Shown here: positions 18,493-26,295 of the stretch, piece by piece
Numbering within the stretch: position 1 is the stretch's first letter
Layout: each line of letters starts with the position of its first letter
Source of the DNA: Streptomyces phaeolivaceus
GTDB taxonomy: Bacteria > Actinomycetota > Actinomycetes > Streptomycetales > Streptomycetaceae
Assembly: GCF_009184865.1 (NCBI RefSeq)
Contig: NZ_CP045096.1
Location: 5,642,001-5,706,000, forward strand
Direction: 5' to 3'
DNA length: 64,000 nt
The notes under the pieces: model-generated
What the model saw: the letters and a program-made list of their open reading frames with translations, nothing else
What the model was told of the DNA's origin: nothing
Database searches by the model: none
Program-made: the position numbers and the translations under genes

Positions 18493-18539
18493 TTGAGGAA
18501 GCCTCAATATTGAGATGTCGCGTATTTTGTAGCTAGAGT
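18493..18539 (+). promoter_or_regulatory. Promoter overlapped by nested palindromes
   Basis: A -35-like TTGAGA (18510-18515) and a -10-like TAGAGT (18534-18539) are separated by 18 bp. The -35 lies in a set of nested inverted repeats: TTGAGGAAGCCTCAA (18493-18507) and CTCAATATTGAG (18503-18514), which share half-sites. The segment is A+T-rich compared with its surroundings. It likely drives the genes from 18640 and could be an operator, for example for the neighbouring XRE protein (inference). Confidence 0.55.
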
Positions 18540-18639
18540 CTCAGCTACGCACCGTGACTCGACGGTTGCAGAGACATCAGAAACCCCGGCGGTGTGCGAC
18601 CACCCCGGGGCATGGCCAACGCTGCAAAGGAGCGCCAGC

Positions 18640-19032
18640 ATGCTCAAGCCTATCCGGCTTGCACTGCAACGAACGCTTGTCCTCATCCTCTCCCTCCTCA
18701 TTCCGGCCAGCGGCAGCCGTCGTCGGCGCGGTCTTCCGAGAGTCGCCCCTGTGTCCCCGCGCACTTTCTCCGGCCTGAGGCTGCTCATCCGGCGTGCTGC
18801 CCCGCCCGAACTCCTTACTGCCTCCAGGCCCCGGGCCGGCTCCCACCCTCTCCTCGACGACACCAGCCCCCTCGTACGCCCCTACCTCATCGTCCATGAA
18901 CAGCATCAGCGGCAGCAGGAACGCCGGGCCGCGCTCGTGCTCGCGCTCGACGGCATCGACGTAGGGCCCTGGGTGATCCACGGCCACCACATCGGCACCC
19001 CGGTGGGCGCCCTGGCGGGGGTGGCTGTCTGA
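18640..19032 (+). CDS. Hypothetical protein with basic N-terminus
   Basis: The 130-residue product starts at ATG 18640 with an ideal AAAGGAG seven bases upstream. The N-terminus MLKPIRLALQRTLVLILSLL is amphipathic/hydrophobic, followed by an Arg-rich stretch. The C-terminal half (SPLVRPYLIVHEQHQRQQER then VLALDGIDVGPWVIHG) looks like a folded domain. It is not recognised. It overlaps the next gene by TGATG, so the two are a coupled pair inside the purA islet. Confidence 0.65.
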   Translation: MLKPIRLALQRTLVLILSLLIPASGSRRRRGLPRVAPVSPRTFSGLRLLIRRAAPPELLTASRPRAGSHPLLDDTSPLVRPYLIVHEQHQRQQERRAALVLALDGIDVGPWVIHGHHIGTPVGALAGVAV

Positions 19033-19316
19033 TGAGCACGGCACGAAGCGCCCAGCCGAACGCCCGGGTCCAGGTCAGCCGAGTACCCGGCAAGCCCGTG
19101 CGGAAGGAGGACGACGGGGCCATCTCCATCGACCTCTGGTTGCGCCGTGACGGGGCCTTCGACTCCGACGTGGCGCTGCGTCTCACAGCTGCCGAGGCCG
19201 AAGTGCTGCACGCCCAGCTCTGCTACGCGCTCGACGACGAGGCCGTCGCCGTGATCGTCCCGGAATCCAGCCTTCCCGACTGCCGGAAGAGTGCCCGGAC
19301 GAAACGACGCCGCTGA
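19032..19316 (+). CDS. Hypothetical protein
   Basis: The 94-residue product starts at ATG 19032, overlapping the previous stop by one base. It contains a predicted beta segment ISIDLWLRRDGAFDSDVALR followed by a helix LTAAEAEVLHAQLCYALDD and ends in a very basic tail (CRKSARTKRRR). The arrangement suggests a small nucleic-acid-binding or partner protein, but no family is recognised. Confidence 0.6.
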   Translation: MSTARSAQPNARVQVSRVPGKPVRKEDDGAISIDLWLRRDGAFDSDVALRLTAAEAEVLHAQLCYALDDEAVAVIVPESSLPDCRKSARTKRRR

Positions 19317-19519
19317 TGTGCGCCTGAGGTGCGCTGGCATCGGCTCCCGGGGCAGCACAGGTATGAGGTGTGACATGTCCAGGGGGTCGATGCCGTTCCT
19401 GGGTGAACAGTCGGAACCGAACAGAAGGCAGAGGCTTGCGCGCGTTACAGTCCACTTACGCCTTGCCGACCTCTCACCACCGAGGTCATCCGAGCCGCCG
19501 GACACAAGGAGATGGCAGT

Positions 19520-19879
19520 GTGAGTGCCCAGTACGCCGAATCTGGCGACGCCCCCGTGATTCCGCGCCCGGAGCGTACTCCGGCGGCCTTGCGTGCGGCG
19601 TGCGCCATTGTCGCCTCTCACCTCCTCCCCGCCTACGACCAGGCCAAGGACCAGGCCCTCGCCGTAGCGCTGGAGCACGACTCGGTGAAGCCTGTCCACG
19701 CCTACCTCGCGCATTGGGCTGCCCTGATCGAGATCGAGCGGTATCCCGAAACCGCGAAGGCATACCGTCGCGCGGAGTACCTCGCCCGGATCGCTACCAC
19801 GCCGGGCGAGGCGCGCAACCATCTCGCTACCGCGAGCGGTATCTACCGTGATGCGGCCGAGGCGGTGCGCGGCGCGTGA
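19520..19879 (+). CDS. Small helical protein, possible antitoxin (DUF6247-like)
   Basis: The 119-residue product starts at GTG 19520 with AAGGAG eight bases upstream (MSAQYAESGDAPVIPRPERT). The middle (ALEHDSVKPVHAYLAHWAAL then IEIERYPETAKAYRRAEYLA) resembles the small helical proteins grouped as DUF6247. It overlaps the following small gene by GTGA. The size, order and coupling fit an antitoxin-first toxin-antitoxin module, but this is an inference from context. Confidence 0.6.
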   Translation: MSAQYAESGDAPVIPRPERTPAALRAACAIVASHLLPAYDQAKDQALAVALEHDSVKPVHAYLAHWAALIEIERYPETAKAYRRAEYLARIATTPGEARNHLATASGIYRDAAEAVRGA

Positions 19880-20142
19880 GCTGGCAGTGGGAGTACGTCC
19901 CGGACGAGGACACGGTGGCGGCCGGTGCGCCACCCATGTTCCTTGCGGAGGTCGAGAAGAAGGCCGACGAACTCGTCAGGGCCGCCGAAGCCCTGTATCT
20001 GCACGGGGCCGGGTACCAGGACACGGACGAGGGGGCGAAGCACGCGTTCGTGAACGGAGGCTTCTTCGTCTACATGATCACGCCACGCTCGGAACTCGTC
20101 TCCATCTGGCAGATCACACTCGATCCCGATCCGGGTGTCTGA
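19876..20142 (+). CDS. Small protein, possible RelE/ParE-fold toxin
   Basis: The 88-residue product starts at GTG 19876, overlapping the upstream gene by 4 bp. It has an N-terminal helix region (MFLAEVEKKADELVRAAEAL) and C-terminal beta strands (GGFFVYMITPRSELVSIWQI) in the order seen in RelE/ParE mRNA-interferase or gyrase-poison toxins. The sequence is too divergent to assign catalytic residues. With the preceding gene it makes a candidate addiction module on the purA islet. Confidence 0.6.
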   Translation: MSWQWEYVPDEDTVAAGAPPMFLAEVEKKADELVRAAEALYLHGAGYQDTDEGAKHAFVNGGFFVYMITPRSELVSIWQITLDPDPGV

Positions 20143-20188
20143 CCTCCTGTCCCTTCCGCCTTCACAGGCCCCTGGAATCCATCGTCGT

Positions 20189-20233
20189 GGCCCCGGCCGC
20201 GATGAGACGATCGAGATCAACTCGTTCATCTAG
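20189..20233 (+). repeat. att-like direct repeat, right copy
   Basis: These 45 nt duplicate the purA 3' end at 44 positions, including the TAG stop, with no purA gene attached. This is the distal boundary of the islet. The sequence resumes with a strong terminator hairpin and a conserved gene. Confidence 0.85.
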
Positions 20234-20265
20234 GACCTCGTCCGGCTTCACCCCGCCTCCTCACA

Positions 20266-20297
20266 CCGGCCGGGCACGCGCAGGCGTGTCCGGCCGG
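20266..20297 (+). terminator. Hairpin terminator, probably the native purA terminator
   Basis: CCGGCCGGGCACGC (20266-20279) pairs with GCGTGTCCGGCCGG (20284-20297), with one G-T wobble and a GCAG loop. It starts 32 bp after the right-hand copy of the purA 3' end, the spacing expected for a purA terminator before the islet was inserted. Confidence 0.75.
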
Positions 20298-20356
20298 GCC
20301 TATGCTGGAAAGTGCGCGAACTTGCGCATATCGGGCGACCGGAGGAAGTGAGTGCG

Positions 20357-20650
20357 ATGCGTGTGATGCTCAGGGCGCGTCTCGACACGGAGAAGTCGAA
20401 CGAGGCCATTCGCAACGGCACGCTGGGGAAGCTGATGCAGGCCTCCATGGAGCAGGTCAAGCCGGAGGCGGCCTACTTCACCGCCGACGAGGGACACCGC
20501 ACCTGCTTCATGGTCTTCGACATGCAGGACAGCTCCCAGATGCCGGCGATCGCCGAGCCGTTCTTCCTCGAACTGGGCGCGGATGTCACGTACACCCCGG
20601 TCATGAACCCGGAGGACATGCAGAAGGGCCTCGCCGCACTGGGGCGCTGA
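20357..20650 (+). CDS. Conserved hypothetical protein (ferredoxin-like fold expected)
   Basis: The 97-residue product starts at ATG 20357 behind GGAGGAAG. The pattern MRVMLRARLDTEKSNEAIRN, YFTADEGHRTCFMVFDMQD, IAEPFFLELGADVTYTPVMN alternates strands and helices in a beta-alpha-beta order compatible with a small dimeric alpha/beta barrel. The function is not known. It is probably the native downstream neighbour of purA. Confidence 0.75.
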   Translation: MRVMLRARLDTEKSNEAIRNGTLGKLMQASMEQVKPEAAYFTADEGHRTCFMVFDMQDSSQMPAIAEPFFLELGADVTYTPVMNPEDMQKGLAALGR

Positions 20651-20678
20651 GTATCGGGCGCTGTCCGGTGTCCCGGTC

Positions 20679-21329
20679 TCAGCTGAAGACGATCATCGAT
20701 CCCTGGGCCAGGCTGCGGGTCGCCGCCGCGTGCAGGCCCAGCCAGACGTGCCGTTCGCGGGCGAACGGGCTGGGGTCGTAGGGCGGCGGGACGGCCGGCT
20801 CCTCCAACTCCGTGGGCGCGAGCGGCGCTTCGGGAGGCGACGGAGGGTTCGCCGGATCGATGCCGATGGCCGCCGCCACGAACTCCAGTTCCCTCAGCAG
20901 GCCCTGGGAGGAGCCCAGCGGGCCGCCCCCGGCGAGGAGTTCGTCGCTGGACAGCGGCTGCGGGAAGTCGACGGGGACATAGGCGCCCGCGTGGTCGTAG
21001 TGCCAGACCAGATGCGACTGCTGGGCCGTGCCCTCGAACATCTCCAGCAGCTGCTCGTAGTCCCCGCCGAGCGCGTCCACGGGGGTCACCGCGAGGCCGC
21101 AGACCTGGAGCAGATAGGCCCGGCGCAGGAAGTGCAGCGCGTCGTAGTCGAAGCCCGCGACCGGGGCGACCTCGCCGGTCAGACCCGGCATGTACTGGTA
21201 CACCGGGACCGGTGGCAGTCCGGCCTCACCCAGCAGCTTGTTGTAGAGCGCGAGTTCGTCGGCGAAGGGGTTGTCGGGCGTGTGGCACAGCACGTCGACG
21301 AGCGGGACCAGCCAGAGGTCACAGGCCAA
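20679..21329 (-). CDS. Conserved hypothetical protein
   Basis: The 216-residue product probably starts at TTG 21329 (MACDLWLVPLVDVLCHTPDN) because GAGGAG lies seven bases upstream. It has a soluble, acidic composition with a YEQLLEMFEGTAQQSHLVWH helix and a Pro-rich segment. The domain is not recognised. It is convergent with the gene at 20357. Confidence 0.7.
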   Translation of the reverse strand: MACDLWLVPLVDVLCHTPDNPFADELALYNKLLGEAGLPPVPVYQYMPGLTGEVAPVAGFDYDALHFLRRAYLLQVCGLAVTPVDALGGDYEQLLEMFEGTAQQSHLVWHYDHAGAYVPVDFPQPLSSDELLAGGGPLGSSQGLLRELEFVAAAIGIDPANPPSPPEAPLAPTELEEPAVPPPYDPSPFARERHVWLGLHAAATRSLAQGSMIVFS

Positions 21330-21427
21330 AGGAGAACTCCTCGGTCATCCGGCACGCACACGGACGGTAGGGTTACGTTCGCGTACGGCACACAGTGGTC
21401 AGGGAAGCGTAGTCGCTGAACGCGCCT

Positions 21428-23896
21428 TCAGCCCCCTTCGTGCAGATCCCATACCCACACACCGCCCACCCATTTACCGGGTCGCCCGACCAGCTTCTCC
21501 ACGGCCTCCCGCAGCTGCTCCTCGTACGGCTGCGGGCGCAGGACCAGGGCGCCCGCGTGCCAGTACGCGAAGTCCTTCTGCGCCTGCGTCTGCCAGTTCA
21601 CGCCGATCACGGGGACCTTGCCGGTGTAGCGGACGTCACGCAGCAGGTTGGAGGTGTGGCGGGGGACGGCGCCGTAGATGCCGACGCGGTCCTCGCCGAA
21701 CGGGCCGTTGAAATAGCCGCCGGGCATCCTGAACCCGAAGTCCGCCGTGGACTGCCAGCGCAGGGCCTCCGCGTTGCCCGGGTCCGGCAGCGGCACCGGC
21801 ACCAGGGTCTCGCCGGCCCCGGTGTCGACGTACGACTTCCAGGTGCCGTCCGCGATGAACGCCGGGACCTCCGCGCGCTCCACGGACCTCAGCGGGGCCG
21901 GGACGACGGGGAGGAGGGCGAGGGTGATCGCCATGAAGCCGAGGTAGCGGGTGCCGAGGCCGGGGGCCGCCGCGAGGCGGGCGCAGGCGATCGCCAGCAG
22001 CATGCCGAGGACCGGGGCGCAGATCATCGCCACCCGGCCCTCGATGACGGACTCGAACAGCGGTTTCTCGGCGAGCAGCGCCCACGGGCCGGGCAGCACG
22101 AGGTCCGTCCGCGGGAGGCGGAACTCGGGGCCGAGGGAGAGGACGGCCGCCGCGACGGCCGTGAAGGCCAGCGCCTTCACCAGGGCGTGTTCCCACAGGC
22201 GTACGACGATGCCGAGGGCCAGGAGGACCAGGGGCCAGCCGTAGAAGGCGTTCTGTTCGGTGATGTTGAGGGAGAGGGCGTCCGCGCGGGCGCGGTCGCC
22301 CGCGAGGAGGGAGCGTTCGGCGAAGGAGAGCAGGGCGAGCGGGCTGTTGCCGGAGTTGGAGCCGTGCGCGATGTTGCCGTAGCTCTGCGGGCCGAAGAAC
22401 TGCCAGGTGAGGGGGAAGGTGACGAGAGGGAGGACGACGAGGACCGCGATGCCGAGGCCTTTGAGGAGCGGGCGCCAGGTCTCGCGGGCCACGTCCGGGC
22501 GGACGACGCCGTACGCGGCGGCGAACAGCAGCATGCCCATCGCGGCGAGGAGGAGGGGTTCCTCGCCGAGGAAGATCTGGTAGGTCGCCATCAGGCCGAG
22601 GACGATGCCGTCCCGGCGGGTGCGGGCGCCCGTGCACAGGCGCAGCGCACGGTCCACGATCGGCGGGATCATGAACAGGACGACGAAGTTCGGGTGCGCG
22701 TTGGCGTGGCTGACCATCGGTGGCGCGAAGGCGGCGAGGGCCGCTCCGGCGAAGGCCGCGCCCCGGTGCCGTACGACGTGTTTGACGATCAGCCAGTACC
22801 AGGCGGCGGCCGTGGCGGCGAGGCCGAGGGTCATCACCAGGGCGAGGGTGACGGCCGGGCCCAGGAGGAGCGTGACCGGGGCGAAGGGGACGGACAGGCC
22901 CAGCATGACCGTGTTGGCCATCAGGTTCACGCCGTCGGGAAAGCCCTGGAAGGTGGTGAAGAGCGGGTTGCGGAAGTGGACGAGGTTGTCGGCCGTGACC
23001 GCGAAGAACCACTCCCACTGGTTCTGGTCCTGGAGCGAGTCCGGGAGATAGCGGCCGTTCGGATCGAGCCAGCGGCCGATGTACAGGGTCACCGCCATCA
23101 GGAGGAAGCCCAGGACCGCGAGGACGTCGGCGCGGCGGACCGAACGGGCCCGCAGGACGGCGAGTTCACCGAGGACCCGGGCGTAGTCGCGGGGCCGGAT
23201 CTTCGAACCGGGCTGGTGGGACCAGCGGACGGGGACCTCGACGACGGGCCAGCCGCTGCGGCGGAAGAACCGCAGGATCTCCACGTCGATACCGAACCCG
23301 TCGAGCCGGGAGGCGGCGAAGGCCTCACGGGCGCGGTCGCCGTCGAACAGCTTGAAACCGCACTGGGTGTCGCGGATGCCGGGCACCGCGACCCCGCGTA
23401 TCAGCAGGTTCCCGACCCGGCCCAGCGTCTCGCGCAGCCGGTGCTGATGGCGTTCGATGCTCGCGCCGGGCGCCTCGCGGGAGCCGATCGCGGCCGTGTG
23501 CCCGTCGGAGAGCGCCTTGTCGAGACGCTCCAACTCGTCGATGGGCGCGGAGAGATCGGCGTCCGTGAGCAGCACCCGGCGGCCGTGCGAGGCGAGGACA
23601 CCGAGCCGCAGGGCGTGGCCCTTGCCCCGGTTGCGGGGCCCGCCGGAGACGAGCTGGACGCGGGCGTCGCGGGCGGTGACGGCGGCCACGACCTCGGCCG
23701 TGCCGTCCGTCGACCCGTCGTCGACGACGATGATCTCCCAGCGGGCGGCGGCCTCGGTCGCCGTGAGGTGGGCGATGATCGCGTCCAGCGAGGGGGCGAG
23801 GCGGGCCTCCTCGTTGTACGCGGGCACCACGACGGAGAGATCGACGCTCAGGTGCCCGCCGGCCGCCTTGGGGACCGTGGTCGCGGTCGTGCTCAT
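21428..23896 (-). CDS. Glycosyltransferase family 2 fused to a polytopic membrane domain
   Basis: The 822-residue protein starts at ATG 23896 (MSTTATTVPKAAGGHLSVDL), overlapping the upstream GntR-family gene by ATGA. Residues 17-260 form a dolichyl-phosphate-glucose-synthase-like GT2 domain: VVVPAYNEEARL, IVVDDGSTDGT and LLTDADLSAP (the DxD motif). The remaining 550 residues contain about 11 hydrophobic segments and a large loop, like GT-C or YfhO-type proteins. It is predicted to make a polyprenyl-phosphate sugar and transfer it to an extracytoplasmic acceptor in one polypeptide. The substrates are unknown. Confidence 0.85.
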   Translation of the reverse strand: MSTTATTVPKAAGGHLSVDLSVVVPAYNEEARLAPSLDAIIAHLTATEAAARWEIIVVDDGSTDGTAEVVAAVTARDARVQLVSGGPRNRGKGHALRLGVLASHGRRVLLTDADLSAPIDELERLDKALSDGHTAAIGSREAPGASIERHQHRLRETLGRVGNLLIRGVAVPGIRDTQCGFKLFDGDRAREAFAASRLDGFGIDVEILRFFRRSGWPVVEVPVRWSHQPGSKIRPRDYARVLGELAVLRARSVRRADVLAVLGFLLMAVTLYIGRWLDPNGRYLPDSLQDQNQWEWFFAVTADNLVHFRNPLFTTFQGFPDGVNLMANTVMLGLSVPFAPVTLLLGPAVTLALVMTLGLAATAAAWYWLIVKHVVRHRGAAFAGAALAAFAPPMVSHANAHPNFVVLFMIPPIVDRALRLCTGARTRRDGIVLGLMATYQIFLGEEPLLLAAMGMLLFAAAYGVVRPDVARETWRPLLKGLGIAVLVVLPLVTFPLTWQFFGPQSYGNIAHGSNSGNSPLALLSFAERSLLAGDRARADALSLNITEQNAFYGWPLVLLALGIVVRLWEHALVKALAFTAVAAAVLSLGPEFRLPRTDLVLPGPWALLAEKPLFESVIEGRVAMICAPVLGMLLAIACARLAAAPGLGTRYLGFMAITLALLPVVPAPLRSVERAEVPAFIADGTWKSYVDTGAGETLVPVPLPDPGNAEALRWQSTADFGFRMPGGYFNGPFGEDRVGIYGAVPRHTSNLLRDVRYTGKVPVIGVNWQTQAQKDFAYWHAGALVLRPQPYEEQLREAVEKLVGRPGKWVGGVWVWDLHEGG

Positions 23897-24618
23897 CCGT
23901 CCGCCAGGCGTTCCACCAGGGTCAGGGACTGCTCGTCGTACCCGGCGATGATCTCCTGCGCGGTCTGCGCGTCCCGGCGGGTGAGCGCGTCGACGAGGTC
24001 GGTGTGGTCGGCCCACAGCCGTCCCTTGAGATCGTCCGCCCCCGTCGTCGCGGTCGCCCCGGCCGTCCAGTCCTCGCCCTGCCGCAGATGCTGCACCGCG
24101 CACACCCAGGCCTGGACGCGCAGCCGGTGCAGGAAGTCGGTGAGATACGGATTGCCGAACAGGGCGCTCAGCTCGCGCCAGAACCGCAGGTCGTAGCCGA
24201 TCAGGATGTCCAGGTCCCCGGCGGTCGCGGCCCGCCGCGCCTCCTCGCCGCGCCGCCGCACCCCGGCGAGCGCGGCGGCCGTACGCGGATCGACCTTGCG
24301 GTCGCCGAGCCGCCGGAACATGCCGTCGGTGACCAGGATGCGGGCCTCGACCATGTTCCGGTAGTCGGCCACCGAGTACGCGTGGACCTCGAAACCCCGG
24401 TGCTGCACGGCGTCCAGCAGCCCCTGCGCGGACAGGTCCACCAGGGCCTCGCGCACGGGTGTCGCCGAGACGCCGTACTGCTCGGCGATCTCCTTGACCG
24501 TGAACTCCTGCCCCGGCTTCAGCCGGCCGGCCAGCACCTCGTCACGGAGCGCGTCCGCGAGCTGCTGCCGCAGGGTGCTACGGGTCACGGCGCCATTGCC
24601 GCCGCCGGTGCCGGGCAT
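23893..24618 (-). CDS. GntR-family regulator (FCD domain)
   Basis: The 241-residue regulator starts at ATG 24618 (MPGTGGGNGAVTRSTLRQQL). The N-terminal winged helix shows EIAEQYGVSATPVREALVDL, the GntR recognition helix, and the C-terminal part is an all-helical FCD effector-binding domain with DLDILIGYDLRFWRELSALF. It sits upstream of, and overlaps, the glycosyltransferase gene. A longer in-frame start at 24690 is possible. FCD regulators usually sense small carboxylates or amino acids. The neighbouring aminotransferase could be a target (inference). Confidence 0.88.
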   Translation of the reverse strand: MPGTGGGNGAVTRSTLRQQLADALRDEVLAGRLKPGQEFTVKEIAEQYGVSATPVREALVDLSAQGLLDAVQHRGFEVHAYSVADYRNMVEARILVTDGMFRRLGDRKVDPRTAAALAGVRRRGEEARRAATAGDLDILIGYDLRFWRELSALFGNPYLTDFLHRLRVQAWVCAVQHLRQGEDWTAGATATTGADDLKGRLWADHTDLVDALTRRDAQTAQEIIAGYDEQSLTLVERLADG

Positions 24619-24773
24619 CGTGGTCTGGGTCCCCCATCCGCGTAACGCGTACGCATCCTGTGCGTGCTCTCTGAGTTCTCTTACGAGCACGTCACCTTAC
24701 GCGTTCGGGTTCCGGGGAGGAGTTTTCGCCCTCCTCGCGAATCAGGTCTCGCGGAGCGGGGCGAAGGAGCGCG

Positions 24774-26153
24774 TCACACCGTGTGCGCGTCGGTGTGTTC
24801 GTCCGCCACGGACAGGGCCGCGTCCAGGGCGGCGAGGCCCTCCTTGGCCTCGGCCTCGGTGATGTTGCACGGCGGGACGACATGGGTGCGGTTCATGTTG
24901 ATGAAGGGCCACAGACCGCCCGCCTTGGCGGCGGCGCCGAAGGCGAGCATGGGGGCGTTGGCCTCGCCGGTCGCGTTGTAGGGGACGAGGGGTTCGCGGG
25001 TCTCCTTGTTCCGCACCAGCTCCAGCGCCCAGAACATGCCGGTGCCGCGCACCTCGCCCACCGAGGGGTGGCGGTCGGCGAGTTCGCGCAGCGCCGGGCC
25101 GATCAGGGTGGCGCCGAGCGTGGCGGCGTTGGTGACGACCCCCTCCTCCGCCATCACGTCGATCGTCGCGACGGCGGCGGCGCAGGCCAGGGGGTGGCCG
25201 GAGTAGGTGAGACCGCCGGGGTAGGGGCGGCGGGCGAAGGTCTCCGCGATCGCGGCGGAGATGGCGACGCCGCCGAGGGGGACATAGCCGGAGTTCACGC
25301 CCTTGGCGAAGGTCATCAGGTCCGGTACGACGTCGAAGAGGTCGGCGGCGAACCAGGTGCCCGTCCGGCCGAAGCCCGCCATCACCTCGTCCAGGACGAA
25401 CACGATCCCGTACTTGTCGCACAGCTCCCGGACCCCGGCCAGATAGCCCGGCGGCGGGACCATGATCCCGGCGGTGCCCGGGACGGTCTCCAGGATGATC
25501 GCGGCGATCGTCGACGGACCCTCGAAGACGATCGTCGTCTCCAGGTGCTCCAGCGCGCGGGCGCACTCCTGCTCCTCCGTCTCCGCGTGGAAGCGGGTGC
25601 GGTAGAGGAACGGCGCCCAGAAGTGCACGACCCCCGCCGTGCCGGTGTCGGAGGCCCAGCGGCGCGGGTCGCCCGTGAGGTTCACGGCCTGCTGGGTGCC
25701 GCCGTGGTACGAGCGGTACGCGGCGAGGACCTTGGGGCGGCCGGTGTGCAGGCGGGCCATGCGGGTGGCGTGCTCGACGGCGTCGGCGCCGCCGTTGGTG
25801 AAGAAGATCTTGTCCAGGTCGCCGGGGGTGCGTTCGGCGATGAGGCGGGCGGCTTCCGAGCGGGCCTCGATCGCGAACGCCGGGGCGAACGTCGTCAGCG
25901 TGGCGGCCTGCTGCTGGATGGCGGCGACGACCTTCGGGTGCTGGTAGCCGATGTTCGTGTAGACGAGGCCGCTGGTGAAGTCGAGGTAGCGGTTGCCGTC
26001 GTAGTCCCAGAAGTAGGAACCCTCCGCGCCGGCGACGGGGAGGGGGTCGATGAGGTCCTGCGCGGACCAGGAGTGGAAGACGTGGGCGCGGTCGGTCGCC
26101 TTCACGGTGGGGCCGGGGAGGGGGCTGGAGTGCGGGGGCGCGGGAGGGGTCAT
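24774..26153 (-). CDS. Class III aminotransferase (PLP-dependent)
   Basis: The 459-residue enzyme has the class III pattern FDYDGNRYLDFTSGL-like (WDYDGNRYLDFTSGLVYTNI), FFTNGGADAVEHATRMAR, YRSYHGGT, FVLDEVMAGFGRTG (PLP-binding Asp) and the Schiff-base Lys in DLMTFAKGVNSGYVPLGG. The family includes taurine-pyruvate and omega-amino-acid aminotransferases. The specific amine donor is not readable. It is divergent from the DJ-1/PfpI gene. Confidence 0.92.
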   Translation of the reverse strand: MTPPAPPHSSPLPGPTVKATDRAHVFHSWSAQDLIDPLPVAGAEGSYFWDYDGNRYLDFTSGLVYTNIGYQHPKVVAAIQQQAATLTTFAPAFAIEARSEAARLIAERTPGDLDKIFFTNGGADAVEHATRMARLHTGRPKVLAAYRSYHGGTQQAVNLTGDPRRWASDTGTAGVVHFWAPFLYRTRFHAETEEQECARALEHLETTIVFEGPSTIAAIILETVPGTAGIMVPPPGYLAGVRELCDKYGIVFVLDEVMAGFGRTGTWFAADLFDVVPDLMTFAKGVNSGYVPLGGVAISAAIAETFARRPYPGGLTYSGHPLACAAAVATIDVMAEEGVVTNAATLGATLIGPALRELADRHPSVGEVRGTGMFWALELVRNKETREPLVPYNATGEANAPMLAFGAAAKAGGLWPFINMNRTHVVPPCNITEAEAKEGLAALDAALSVADEHTDAHTV

Positions 26154-26258
26154 GGGGTGAGGTTAGGGGTGGGGGGCGGGGGGTGGACATCGGCGGTTTG
26201 TAAGTGTGCGGCTGCTCGGGCGCGACAGTGTGTCGCCCCCGAAGGCATGGGCCCCCTA

Positions 26259-26295
26259 TTGACAGCAAGCTGCCTAAATGACAGTCTGCTGTCAT
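26259..26295 (+). promoter_or_regulatory. Leaderless promoter with overlapping operator-like palindrome
   Basis: TTGACA (26259-26264) is a consensus -35. A weak -10 (CAGTCT, 26282-26287) follows after 17 bp and would place transcription start at the A of ATG 26294. No Shine-Dalgarno precedes that ATG, consistent with a leaderless mRNA. ATGACAG (26278-26284) and CTGTCAT (26289-26295) are perfect inverted repeats with a 4-bp spacer covering the -10 and start. The MarR protein encoded in this operon is the obvious candidate ligand (inference). Confidence 0.6.
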
